Below, in pieces: positions 7,137 through 15,807 of a stretch of 36,251 nucleotides of DNA; positions within the stretch are counted from its first letter, which is position 1, and each line of letters begins with the position of its first letter. Position numbers and translations under genes: made by a program. The DNA comes from Alphaproteobacteria bacterium. Its GTDB lineage: Bacteria; Pseudomonadota; Alphaproteobacteria; JABAAW01; JAHZMA01. The stretch is from NCBI GenBank assembly GCA_022599575.1, contig JAHZMA010000089.1, forward strand, positions 1-36,251, given 5' to 3'. The notes under the pieces are model-generated. The model saw only the letters and a list, made by a program, of their open reading frames with translations, was not told the origin of the DNA and made no database searches.

Positions 7137-8504
7137 ATGTTTTCAAAAATAAAAAATCTATTATTGTGGTTATTGCGGAAACCATTAGCGGTATTGCGGT
7201 TTGTCTCTAAAATTCCGGGCTATGCCATTTTGGGCTTGGATATTCTATTTGCTAAGATTTTTGCGGGTTTTGGCAGAATTTTTGATTTTATTGATAATGT
7301 GGCATTGCGCCCTTGTCATAATACCAAGCCTTATCGCTGGTTTAAGGGGTTGGGGTCGGCATCAAGAATGTCGGTATTTGTGGCACTCTTCACGATTTTC
7401 TGGATTTTTAGCGGTTCTATTGGCGGTGATGGTGGCAGCCGTTTTGGGTCTGCACCAGAGACGAATGTTGCCCGCACTGTACAAGTTAAAGCATCGGTTG
7501 CACGCGCCCATTTGCCGATTGTAGAAATTTCAGGTGTTACCGAAGCCAATCATAAATTAGAAATGCGCGCCCAAACATCGGGCACGGTCAGGAATATTCT
7601 TAAAACCAAAGGCAGTGATTTGGCAGAAAATGAAGTATTTCTAACGTTAGATAATGCTATTCGTGCCGCCGAATTAAAACAGGCGCAGGCTAGCTATAAT
7701 CAGCTACGGCTTGAAAATCAAGCAGCGGTCTCATTGGCACGTGGCGGTTATGAATCGCGCGTTAAGGCAACTGAAATTCAGGCGAATTTTGCCCGTGCCG
7801 AAGCAGCATTAGAACGCGCCCGTTATAATCTTGAAAAAAGTCGCTATAGCGCACCTTTTGCTGGCACATTGGTTGATTCACCATTGGATATTGGTGATTA
7901 TGTCTCGCCCGGCACATTTGTTGGCACGGTGGTTGATTTAAGTCAGGTGAAAATTACAGGCTATGTTTCTGAAAAAGAAGTCGATAGGTTGCAAGGTTTA
8001 GGGCCGCTTGAAGTAGAGATTGCTGATAAGACTTATCAGGGTGAGTTGGTGTTTATTTCTAATTCTGCCAATTTACGCACCCGTTCATTTGCGGTTGAAG
8101 TGATTGTGCTAAACGAAAATCAAGAAATTCGCGATGGCGTGCCTGCCATATTACGTTTGCCACAAAAAATTCAAGCGGCGCATTTCATTTCATCGGGCTG
8201 GTTGACACTAGATAGTGATGGCACGGTTGGGGTGCGCTTGGTGGATAGTGATAGCATCGTTGAATTTGCAACGATTGATGTGGTGCAAACTGATGGTAGT
8301 GGCGTATGGGTGGCGGGCTTGGCTAATCAGGTAAATATTATTATAGCTGGTCAAGAAACTGTAACTTCAGGTGAAGAAGTGGAAGCGGTGTTTATGGATG
8401 ATGAAATTATTGCTGATGAAATTATTGCGCCTGCTATTTCAGATGAAGTTAATAATACCGAGCAGGATTTAGAGCAAGAAGAAAATATTGAACCGTCAAT
8501 ATAG
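7137..8504 (+). CDS. RND efflux periplasmic adaptor (membrane fusion protein)
   Basis: Links an inner-membrane RND pump to an outer-membrane channel. After an anchor near residues 80-97 (FVALFTIFWIFSGSIGG) come a lipoyl-like half (VRNILKTKGSDLAENEVFLTLDN), a short coiled-coil hairpin around residues 175-235, the second lipoyl half (YSAPFAGTLVDSPLDIGDYV) and beta-barrel domains. It ends in an acidic tail of about 60 residues that holds a 15-base tandem duplication encoding DEIIADEIIA. Unusually, about 75 residues with hydrophobic and amphipathic stretches precede the anchor, where most adaptors have only a signal peptide or lipobox. ATG 7137 follows AAGG by about ten bases. The permease gene begins 27 bases downstream, so the two form one operon. 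Its substrate cannot be read from the sequence. Confidence 0.9.
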   Translation: MFSKIKNLLLWLLRKPLAVLRFVSKIPGYAILGLDILFAKIFAGFGRIFDFIDNVALRPCHNTKPYRWFKGLGSASRMSVFVALFTIFWIFSGSIGGDGGSRFGSAPETNVARTVQVKASVARAHLPIVEISGVTEANHKLEMRAQTSGTVRNILKTKGSDLAENEVFLTLDNAIRAAELKQAQASYNQLRLENQAAVSLARGGYESRVKATEIQANFARAEAALERARYNLEKSRYSAPFAGTLVDSPLDIGDYVSPGTFVGTVVDLSQVKITGYVSEKEVDRLQGLGPLEVEIADKTYQGELVFISNSANLRTRSFAVEVIVLNENQEIRDGVPAILRLPQKIQAAHFISSGWLTLDSDGTVGVRLVDSDSIVEFATIDVVQTDGSGVWVAGLANQVNIIIAGQETVTSGEEVEAVFMDDEIIADEIIAPAISDEVNNTEQDLEQEENIEPSI

Positions 8505-8531
8505 TCGGTACAAAATAAAAGGAGATTATCA

Positions 8532-11500
8532 ATGTCAATCATTGATTTAGGCATGCAACGTTCGCGCACTTTTGTGTTATTGCTGGTATTATTATTGATT
8601 TCAGGGGCTTCTGCTTATCGTTCTATCCCCAAAGAATCCGCACCTGATATTGCAATTCCGATTGTTTATGTTTCCACATCATTACAAGGCATCTCACCAT
8701 TTGATGCTGAACGTTTATTGGTGAAACCGATTGAAAAAGCAGTCGCGCAAGTGGAGGGTTTGAAGGAATTAAGGTCAACCTCTTATTTGGGTGGCGGTAA
8801 TATTGTGCTAGAATTTGATGCAGGCTTTGATGTTGAACAAGCATTGCGTGATGTGCGCGAAAAAGTTGATGAAGTAAAAGGCGATTTGCCCGCCGATGCC
8901 AATGATCCAAATGTGAGTGAGGTTAATTTTAGCTTGTTTCCAGTGATGCAAATATCGCTTTCTGGTGAGATTGATAGCCGAATTTTATTGGATTATGCCC
9001 AAATATTACAAGAAGAAATTGAAAAATCACCACAAGTTTTGCGTGTTGATTTAGATGGCGACCGCGAAGAAGTTGTTGAGGTAACGATTAATCCAGTTAA
9101 ATTGCAATCTTTTAATATAACGCCTGAACAGGTGATTCGCGCGATTGCCTCGTCTAATTTATTGGTGGCGGCAGGTAATTTAGAAGGGGAATCGGGCAGT
9201 TTTGCGATTAAAGTGCCTAGTCTGATTGAAAGCATTGATGATTTAAAGCGGTTCCCGATTATTTCATCGGGTGAATCGGTGTTGGTGCTTGAAGATATTA
9301 CCGATATTAAACGAACATTCAAAGATGTGCGCGCTTTTTCACGGCTGAATGGGGAATCGGCACTCACCCTATCGGTGGTGAAACGTACGGGCGAAAATAT
9401 TATTCAAACATCGCTTGATGCCCATGCGCTGGTAGATGAGGTTACCAAAGATTGGCCGCAATCCATATCGGTGGTGATTACCCAAGATGAGGCTAATAAT
9501 ATTAGAAGCTCACTATCCAGCCTACAAAATTCGGTGATTAGTGCGATTATTTTGGTGATGATTGTGATTTTAGCAACGCTTGGTTTACGCGCATCTTTGT
9601 TGGTAGGGGTGGCAATACCGGGTTCGTTTTTAAGTGGTATTTTAGTGATGAATCTTATTGGTATAACACTTAATTTTGTTGTGCTATTTGGTTTGATTAT
9701 TTCGGTTGGGCTATTGGTGGATGGTGCGATTGTGGTCACCGAATATGCTGAACGTAAAATTGATGAAGGTTTCAGTAAGGTTGAGGCTTTCGCATTGGCG
9801 TCAAAGAAAATGGCATGGCCGATTATTGCTTCCACTGGCACCACACTTGCCGCTTTTATGCCATTATTATTCTGGCCGGGTTTGGTGGGTGAATTTATGG
9901 GTTATTTACCATTAACTGTCATTTTCATTTTATCCTCATCTTTGGTGATGGCGCTGTTTTTCTTACCGATTGTTGGTGGTAATTTTGCCATTGTGTTGCG
10001 CTGTGCAGTGGCGGTGATTTGCGGCTTTATTGTGTCGGGTTTATTTGGCGCATTGTTAGGAATATTGCTACCGCCTTTGGCAGGAATTGGTAAAATTCTA
10101 GGCTTTGGTTATGGATTATGGCGCGGCTATAAAACTATTGGCCCATGGATTGATGAAAAGGTAGAAGGCGGGCAGGCAGATGATGAGCATCGCGTATCGG
10201 TTGTTGTAGATGAAAGCAGACGCGACATGATTGATATTGATAAAACAAGCCGCTTCACGCAAAGCTATCTTGGTTTTTTAGAAAAATGGGCGTTGAAATA
10301 TCCGCGCCGTATTTTAGCGATTGCAGTGACAGCAATGGTGTTATCATGGGTGCTTTATGCTGTGTTGGGGCGCGGTGTAGAATTTTTCCCCAGTGGCGAT
10401 AGTGAACAGGCAATTTTATTGGTGCATGCGCGCGGTAATTATTCCACCACCGAACGTGATATTTTGGTGCAACAGGTGGAAAAAGCGGTGATTGAATTAA
10501 AACAAGAAAAGAATGAAATTGAGAATATCACGGCTTCGGCTGGCACAGTATCAGATGGGCGCGATGTGGCAGAAGATGTGATTGGCATTATTAATTTGGA
10601 ATATGTTGATTGGCACGATAGGCGCAAAAGTGACGAGATTGTTAAAGATATTGATGAAAAAATGAAATTGATACCCGGCATTTATGTTGAGGTGCGGCAA
10701 TCCGAAAATGGGCCACCAACGGGGCAACCGATTTCGATCCAATTAAGCAGTGATTCATTTGAAGATTTGAACCGTGCTGCCATCATTGTGCGCGAACATT
10801 TAGAAAAATCACCCGGTATTCGTGATATTGAAGATAGTATTAGCCCACCGGGCATTGAATGGCAGTTAAATGTTGACCGTGAAGAAGCCTATAAATACGG
10901 CATCAATGTCAGCACGATTGGCAATTATGTGAGGCTGATTACCAATGGCATTACGTTAAGTTCATACCGTCCTGATGATAGTAATGATGAAATTGATATT
11001 ATCATGCGCTTACCAAAATCGGTGCGCTCAACCGAACAGTTAGATTCCTTACGCATTGCGACAACTGAGGGCGATGTACCGATGGGTAATTTTGTAACGC
11101 GCGAAGCAGTGTTGAAAACGCCATTGGTGCGGCGCGTCGATCAAAAACGGATATCATTTGTGCGTTCTGATTTACAACGCGGTGTGTTGGCGGCTGATAA
11201 AATCAAGCAATTAGAAGAAGAAATACCACAATTAGGCTTGCCAGCATCGGTTGATTTTGAATTTACAGGCGAAAATGCAGACCAAGCAGAGGCAAGTGCC
11301 TTTTTGCAAAAAGCATTCGGTATCGCCTTATTCGTGATGGCATTGATTTTATTGACGCAATTTAATTCATTCTATCAATGTTTTTTGATTTTATCGGCGG
11401 TTGTTATGTCAACCATTGGGGTGATGCTGGGCTTGCTAATTATCCGCCAGCCATTTGGCATTATTATGTCAGGCATTGGGGTGATTTCATTGGCGGGCAT

Positions 11501-11912
11501 TGTGGTGAATAATAACATTGTGCTGATTGATACCTTTAATACACTGATGAAACGGACAAAGGGCGATTATTATCAATCAATCATTCAAGCTTGCGCGCAA
11601 AGATTACGCCCCGTTTTGATGACCACTGCCACCACCATGCTAGGCTTGATTCCATTGGTGATTAGGCTAGAAATTGATTTTGTGAATCGTGGCTATGCGA
11701 TTGATGACCCATCGACTGCTTTTTGGCAGCAATTAGCGGCGGCGATTGTGTTTGGAATGGGGTTTGCCACATTGCTCACCTTGATTGTCACGCCAAGCGG
11801 TTTGTTTTTATTCAACAGTTTTTTTGCAAAACAGCGCGAAGCGAAAGCAAAGAATCAAGATTCGAAAGATAAAGAAGCGCCATCAAATATTGGTAACGCT
11901 GTAGAAACCTGA
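8532..11912 (+). CDS. RND efflux transporter permease
   Basis: Proton-driven inner-membrane pump of 1126 residues with the RND layout: first membrane segment at residues 10-28, a large periplasmic loop, a membrane block around 330-540, a second large loop and a final membrane block around 920-1100. Family signatures include the N-terminal SAYRSIPKESAPDIAIP, VGLLVDGAIVVTEYAERK in the fourth membrane segment and GIVVNNNIVLIDTFN near the tenth. The fourth segment keeps only one aspartate (D397) where drug pumps such as AcrB carry a DD pair; position 398 is glycine. An extra hydrophobic stretch near 490-530 and a charged linker extend the middle. AAAGGAGA precedes ATG 8532. No outer-membrane channel gene is in the window. 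Substrate unknown. Confidence 0.93.
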   Translation: MSIIDLGMQRSRTFVLLLVLLLISGASAYRSIPKESAPDIAIPIVYVSTSLQGISPFDAERLLVKPIEKAVAQVEGLKELRSTSYLGGGNIVLEFDAGFDVEQALRDVREKVDEVKGDLPADANDPNVSEVNFSLFPVMQISLSGEIDSRILLDYAQILQEEIEKSPQVLRVDLDGDREEVVEVTINPVKLQSFNITPEQVIRAIASSNLLVAAGNLEGESGSFAIKVPSLIESIDDLKRFPIISSGESVLVLEDITDIKRTFKDVRAFSRLNGESALTLSVVKRTGENIIQTSLDAHALVDEVTKDWPQSISVVITQDEANNIRSSLSSLQNSVISAIILVMIVILATLGLRASLLVGVAIPGSFLSGILVMNLIGITLNFVVLFGLIISVGLLVDGAIVVTEYAERKIDEGFSKVEAFALASKKMAWPIIASTGTTLAAFMPLLFWPGLVGEFMGYLPLTVIFILSSSLVMALFFLPIVGGNFAIVLRCAVAVICGFIVSGLFGALLGILLPPLAGIGKILGFGYGLWRGYKTIGPWIDEKVEGGQADDEHRVSVVVDESRRDMIDIDKTSRFTQSYLGFLEKWALKYPRRILAIAVTAMVLSWVLYAVLGRGVEFFPSGDSEQAILLVHARGNYSTTERDILVQQVEKAVIELKQEKNEIENITASAGTVSDGRDVAEDVIGIINLEYVDWHDRRKSDEIVKDIDEKMKLIPGIYVEVRQSENGPPTGQPISIQLSSDSFEDLNRAAIIVREHLEKSPGIRDIEDSISPPGIEWQLNVDREEAYKYGINVSTIGNYVRLITNGITLSSYRPDDSNDEIDIIMRLPKSVRSTEQLDSLRIATTEGDVPMGNFVTREAVLKTPLVRRVDQKRISFVRSDLQRGVLAADKIKQLEEEIPQLGLPASVDFEFTGENADQAEASAFLQKAFGIALFVMALILLTQFNSFYQCFLILSAVVMSTIGVMLGLLIIRQPFGIIMSGIGVISLAGIVVNNNIVLIDTFNTLMKRTKGDYYQSIIQACAQRLRPVLMTTATTMLGLIPLVIRLEIDFVNRGYAIDDPSTAFWQQLAAAIVFGMGFATLLTLIVTPSGLFLFNSFFAKQREAKAKNQDSKDKEAPSNIGNAVET

Positions 11913-11936
11913 CGATAGAATTTATTCGGTTGCAGA

Positions 11937-12593
11937 TTATTCTGTGGCAAAAGGGATGAAATTTTGACTTTTAGGGTCGTAATGACTGAGTGCGCCATTA
12001 TCGATTGAAAAATACCAACCATGAATCTTTAATTTTCCATCATCGATTCGCTGTTTTATCCATGGAAAGCTGGTTAAATTATTCAGCGATAATAATACCG
12101 TCTCACGCTCGCAATGATGCAATAATTCAGGCGAATCGTTACTTTCAGCATTTTCAGCACTGCATTTATCAAGCGCACGCTGTTTGGCAGGTTTGGCAAT
12201 TTCTACCCATTGTTCGATGAAATCACTTTCAAATGGCAGCGAATCTGGTGTCGCCATTGCTTTTACGCCCGCACAATGGCTATGGCCTAGCACAATAATA
12301 TGCTCCACTTGCAAAATTCTTACCGCAAATTCTAACGCGGCACTGGTACCATGAATGGTACGGTTATTTTCTTTATAGGGGGGCACTAGGCTTGCAACAT
12401 TGCGAATCACGAAAATATCACCGGGGGCAGCATGGGTGATAATGCCGGGGTCGGCACGTGAATCGCTACAGGCGATTATTAATGCTTTTGGGTTTTGCCC
12501 TGATTGCAAGGATTGATATAGGCTATTATCGTGTTGGAAATATGTTTGATGAAATTGTTGATAACCATCTAATAATTTATCAATATCTGGCAT
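11937..12593 (-). CDS. Beta-class carbonic anhydrase
   Basis: Interconverts CO2 and bicarbonate with a zinc ion. The 218-residue protein shows the beta-class signature: zinc ligand C42 with D44 and R46 in ACSDSRADPG, and zinc ligands H104 and C107 in LGHSHCAGVKAM. The stop region converges with the RND permease at a distance of 24 bases, and the start faces the methyltransferase-like gene across 114 bases. Role is probably bicarbonate supply and pH balance; the gene name can or cynT cannot be assigned without genome context. Confidence 0.95.
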   Translation of the reverse strand: MPDIDKLLDGYQQFHQTYFQHDNSLYQSLQSGQNPKALIIACSDSRADPGIITHAAPGDIFVIRNVASLVPPYKENNRTIHGTSAALEFAVRILQVEHIIVLGHSHCAGVKAMATPDSLPFESDFIEQWVEIAKPAKQRALDKCSAENAESNDSPELLHHCERETVLLSLNNLTSFPWIKQRIDDGKLKIHGWYFSIDNGALSHYDPKSQNFIPFATE

Positions 12594-12646
12594 GGGTAGC
12601 GCTCCGTATGTTTACTTTCTTTATGAATAGTTTTTTATATGATTGC

Positions 12647-12660
12647 TGTCAAGCATGACA
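12647..12660 (+). promoter_or_regulatory. Inverted repeat in the carbonic anhydrase / methyltransferase divergent gap
   Basis: TGTCA-AGCA-TGACA is a five-base inverted repeat around four bases, roughly midway between two divergent genes. The position fits a shared operator, but short repeats of this kind arise by chance in AT-rich DNA. Confidence 0.25.
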
Positions 12661-12707
12661 AAACAGTAAAAATATGATAGTTTTTGATAATAATATGTGA
12701 GATAGAT

Positions 12708-13415
12708 ATGAAATTACGAATTCAGCCTTGGCTTACCACTGATTGTGTGCGGTTTTTACAGCATTTTTTCAAATGGTATCCTAAAACACAAAAACATCAA
12801 TTACGTGTGCTAGAATTTGGTGCTGGCAATTCCACGTTATTTTTTTTGCAAAAAAATTGCGCTGTTACCTCATTTGAGAGTCGGGCGACATATATTGCCC
12901 ATATTAACGCATGGGTTGATGGATTTGAAAAAAACCTTAATATTACTCAAGCAACAAAATTTCACCATATTGATGACAAAATTTTCAATCAAAATTGGGA
13001 TGTTATTTTGATTGATGGCATTGCACGGCGCCAGATATTGCAGAGGATAGTTTCGGTAAAAAGCGATGCGTTGATAATTATTGATAATATTGAACATGCT
13101 GCTGATTGGGGAAATATTGCACCACAAAGACCACAACGCGCTGATTTTTATCGGCAATTTTTGCAAAATAGTGATTATCAGCATTATTTGTTTGAACAAA
13201 TTGAAGGGCGCGATGGGCATTCGACCGCTGATGATGCAGGGTTTGAAACACCGCATCGCTGGATTTCGGCAGTGGCTTGGCGTAAAACATCGATATTTGG
13301 GCAATTAATGCTCACCCAATTAGGCTTGCCATTGGTTACATTGCAAATATGCGACCAGAAAGCTTTATTAGGGCAAACTTTTTCACGGCAAGATTTGTCG
13401 CGAGATTATTCATAA
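12708..13415 (+). CDS. Class I SAM-dependent methyltransferase-like protein
   Basis: A 235-residue cytoplasmic protein whose first half looks like a Rossmann methyltransferase: VLEFGAGNSTLFFLQ is a good SAM-binding motif I, followed by FESRATYIAHINAW (motif II acidic position) and WDVILIDGIARRQIL. Methyl acceptor unknown. ATG 12708 is preferred over the in-frame TTG 12684 because it starts directly before the conserved part and the eight extra residues look like leader sequence. It lies 10 bases before two glycosyltransferase genes and is probably cotranscribed, so it may modify a glycan or its lipid carrier (inference). The family is certain only at fold level. Confidence 0.75.
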   Translation: MKLRIQPWLTTDCVRFLQHFFKWYPKTQKHQLRVLEFGAGNSTLFFLQKNCAVTSFESRATYIAHINAWVDGFEKNLNITQATKFHHIDDKIFNQNWDVILIDGIARRQILQRIVSVKSDALIIIDNIEHAADWGNIAPQRPQRADFYRQFLQNSDYQHYLFEQIEGRDGHSTADDAGFETPHRWISAVAWRKTSIFGQLMLTQLGLPLVTLQICDQKALLGQTFSRQDLSRDYS

Positions 13416-13425
13416 GGAAGCTTGA

Positions 13426-14580
13426 ATGCCAACTAATAAAAAACCATCGAAAAAAATTATGATGATTATTCCGCATTTAGATTTAGGGGGTGCTGAATTA
13501 GATGTTGCACTGAACGCGCCAATTATTGATAAAGATGCTGTGTGTGATGTGAGTATTTTCACCTATCTTAAATCGGGATTATTGGCAGAAAATTTAGTAA
13601 AGCAAAATGTTAAGCTTATATCTTATGATGAAAAAATAAAGTTAGGTTTTAAGATTCCACTGATTAAAAAAATACTGGTATTGTTACGCATTTATAAAAC
13701 CATCAAACAACACAAACCTGATATTATTCACGCGTTTTTACCAGTGAGTTATCTTTACAGTGCGGTGAGTTGTTTATTATTAGGCAAGAACGCGCCTTTA
13801 TTGGTGATGTCGCGTTTGAATACCAATTATCATTTTCAGCAATCAGTGCTTTATCGACTATTAGAACCATATTTTTGCCATAAAATGCTGCACCATGCAG
13901 TTGTTAATTCTGGTAAAGTTCGGCAAGATTTAGTAGCCGAAAAAATACCACCTGCGAAAATATCACTGATTTATAATGGTATTGAAACTGAAAAATTTAC
14001 GGTGCAAAAAAAGCTTTTATATTTTAAGCAAAGTGAGAAATATAAATTAACCGCTACTGGTAATTTGAATGCACGCAAAGGTTATGGTGATTTATTGCAG
14101 GCGCTTAAAATCTTAAAAATACGTGAGAAAAACTTACCCTTTTGTATTTTTGTAGCAGGCGCCGACCAAGAAAATAAATTACCTGATTATCACCAATTTA
14201 TTGCACAACATGATTTGGCAGAAAATATTAAATTTTTAGGCAGATGTGATGATATTCCAAATTTTTTAACTGATAGCCATTTACATGTGCATCCCGCGCA
14301 TATTGAAGGTTTGGGCAGTGGTATTATCGAAGCGATGAGTGCGGGTTTACCGATTGTGGCAAGTAATGTGGGCGGTATTCCAGAGCTTGTTGATGATGGA
14401 GAAAATGGTATATTGGTGCCACCCCATGCACCAGAAAAATTTGCTGATGCGATAATGAAGATGATTAATAGCCCTGAAAAAATGTATCAATATGGGCAAA
14501 TGGGGCAGAAAAAAGCGCAAAGCATGTTTGATGTTACCCGTAGCGCACAACAATATATTGATTTATATCAAAAATTATGA
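13426..14580 (+). CDS. Glycosyltransferase family 4, first of a tandem pair
   Basis: A GT-B fold retaining glycosyltransferase of 384 residues. The N-terminal acceptor domain opens with MMIIPHLDLGGAELDV. The C-terminal nucleotide-sugar domain has the E-x7-E motif in HIEGLGSGIIEAMSAG, followed by SNVGGIPELVDDGENG. AAGGAAG precedes ATG 13426. It overlaps the next gene by ATGA (14577-14580). The two proteins align along their whole length (PDIIHAFL against PDIIHSFL, ISLIYNGIET against YLIYNGIDT), so the pair arose by duplication. It probably adds sugars to a cell-surface glycan; donor and acceptor unknown. Confidence 0.92.
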   Translation: MPTNKKPSKKIMMIIPHLDLGGAELDVALNAPIIDKDAVCDVSIFTYLKSGLLAENLVKQNVKLISYDEKIKLGFKIPLIKKILVLLRIYKTIKQHKPDIIHAFLPVSYLYSAVSCLLLGKNAPLLVMSRLNTNYHFQQSVLYRLLEPYFCHKMLHHAVVNSGKVRQDLVAEKIPPAKISLIYNGIETEKFTVQKKLLYFKQSEKYKLTATGNLNARKGYGDLLQALKILKIREKNLPFCIFVAGADQENKLPDYHQFIAQHDLAENIKFLGRCDDIPNFLTDSHLHVHPAHIEGLGSGIIEAMSAGLPIVASNVGGIPELVDDGENGILVPPHAPEKFADAIMKMINSPEKMYQYGQMGQKKAQSMFDVTRSAQQYIDLYQKL

Positions 14581-15722
14581 AAAAAATTCTCATCATCATT
14601 GATGCGCTAGATGTGGGCGGGGCGGAAATGGATATTATCCGCAATTTTTCGGTGCTGAATCAAGAGGCTGATTTTGATATGAGTGTATTTACCTATCATC
14701 ATCGTGGCGCGCTTGCTGATTTGTCTGAAGAAAATGGCTTACCCGTTGACTTGCCAAAAATCGGTAAAATCATAACGTTGCTACAAAAATTACCCCTGAT
14801 AAAGCAACTGCTGACTATTTTACTGATTCGACAAAAAATAAAGCAAGATAGACCTGATATTATCCATTCATTTTTGTTGCGTCCCTATTTTTATAGCGCA
14901 ATCGCTTATTTATTAATGGGCAAAAAAAACCGCCCCATCTTTATCATGTCGCGGTTAAACTTAAATTTCCATCAGCAAAAATATCCATTAATGGCAGTGA
15001 TTGAAACAAAAATTTGCCATCCTTTATGCGATAAAGTTGTCGGGAATTCAAAAGCGATTTTGCAAGATCTCAGCGATGAGGGGATTGCACCGCATCGGCA
15101 ATATCTGATTTATAATGGCATTGATACCACGCAATTTACGATGAATCGTAAAGCATCATTCTATCATCAAAAGCCATTCACTTTAACTGCTATCGGTAAT
15201 TTACATAGCTATAAAGGCTATGATGATTTGCTCAATGCGGTGCAGATATTGCAAGCAAAATCGCAGGAATTACAGTTTAAACTATTGATTGCGGGGCGTG
15301 ATGAATCGGATAATCTTGCCCGTTATCAGCAATTTATAACCGCGCATAAGCTCGTGCCATATATTGAATTTATCGGGCATTGCGATGATATTTTAAGTTT
15401 TTTGGCAAAAAGTCATTTGCATCTGCATCCATCACATACCGAAGGTTTGCCCAATGCCATTATCGAAGCGATGAGTGCCGAATTGCCAGTGATTGCTTGT
15501 AATGTGGGTGGTATCCCAGAATTGATAACGCATCAAGAAAATGGTTTGCTGGTTGAACCCTGCGCCCCACAACAATTAGCAGATGCCATCAAAACATTAT
15601 TGGCTCAACCCGAAACCATGTATCGCTACGGGCAGAGGGGCAAACAAAAGGCAGATGCTTGCTTTCATATCAGCAATAGCCTTGCCGCCTATCGGCAATT
15701 ATATGGTGAATCCGCGCAATGA
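14577..15722 (+). CDS. Glycosyltransferase family 4, second of a tandem pair
   Basis: A 381-residue paralogue of the preceding gene, beginning KKILIIIDALDVGGAEMDI and carrying the E-x7-E motif in HTEGLPNAIIEAMSAE, then CNVGGIPELITHQENG. Its start codon overlaps the upstream stop (ATGA), which implies translational coupling and matched amounts of the two enzymes. The glycine-rich region after the first E differs between the copies (GLGSGII against GLPNAII), so the two may use different donors (inference). No further glycan gene follows on this strand; the next gene is NnrS, 85 bases away. Confidence 0.92.
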   Translation: MKKILIIIDALDVGGAEMDIIRNFSVLNQEADFDMSVFTYHHRGALADLSEENGLPVDLPKIGKIITLLQKLPLIKQLLTILLIRQKIKQDRPDIIHSFLLRPYFYSAIAYLLMGKKNRPIFIMSRLNLNFHQQKYPLMAVIETKICHPLCDKVVGNSKAILQDLSDEGIAPHRQYLIYNGIDTTQFTMNRKASFYHQKPFTLTAIGNLHSYKGYDDLLNAVQILQAKSQELQFKLLIAGRDESDNLARYQQFITAHKLVPYIEFIGHCDDILSFLAKSHLHLHPSHTEGLPNAIIEAMSAELPVIACNVGGIPELITHQENGLLVEPCAPQQLADAIKTLLAQPETMYRYGQRGKQKADACFHISNSLAAYRQLYGESAQ

Positions 15723-15756
15723 TGAGGCAAAAATATTTAAGCATGGTTTTTGCTTT

Positions 15757-15766
15757 ATGCTAGCAT
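15757..15766 (+). promoter_or_regulatory. 10-bp palindrome upstream of nnrS
   Basis: ATGCTAGCAT is a perfect palindrome 41 bases before the NnrS start and is followed by a second GCAT. It does not match the FNR/NnrR consensus TTGAT-N4-ATCAA. It might be an operator, or chance. Confidence 0.25.
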
Positions 15767-15807
15767 AGCATTGAATCAAACAAAATAAGCGTGAAAGGAT
15801 TAAGATT

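Noticed and set aside
15727-15753. GCAAAAA/TTTTTGC inverted repeat after the second glycosyltransferase as a terminator
   Set aside because: The arms are almost all A and T, the loop is 13 bases and no T-run follows the structure, so chance in AT-rich DNA is as likely.
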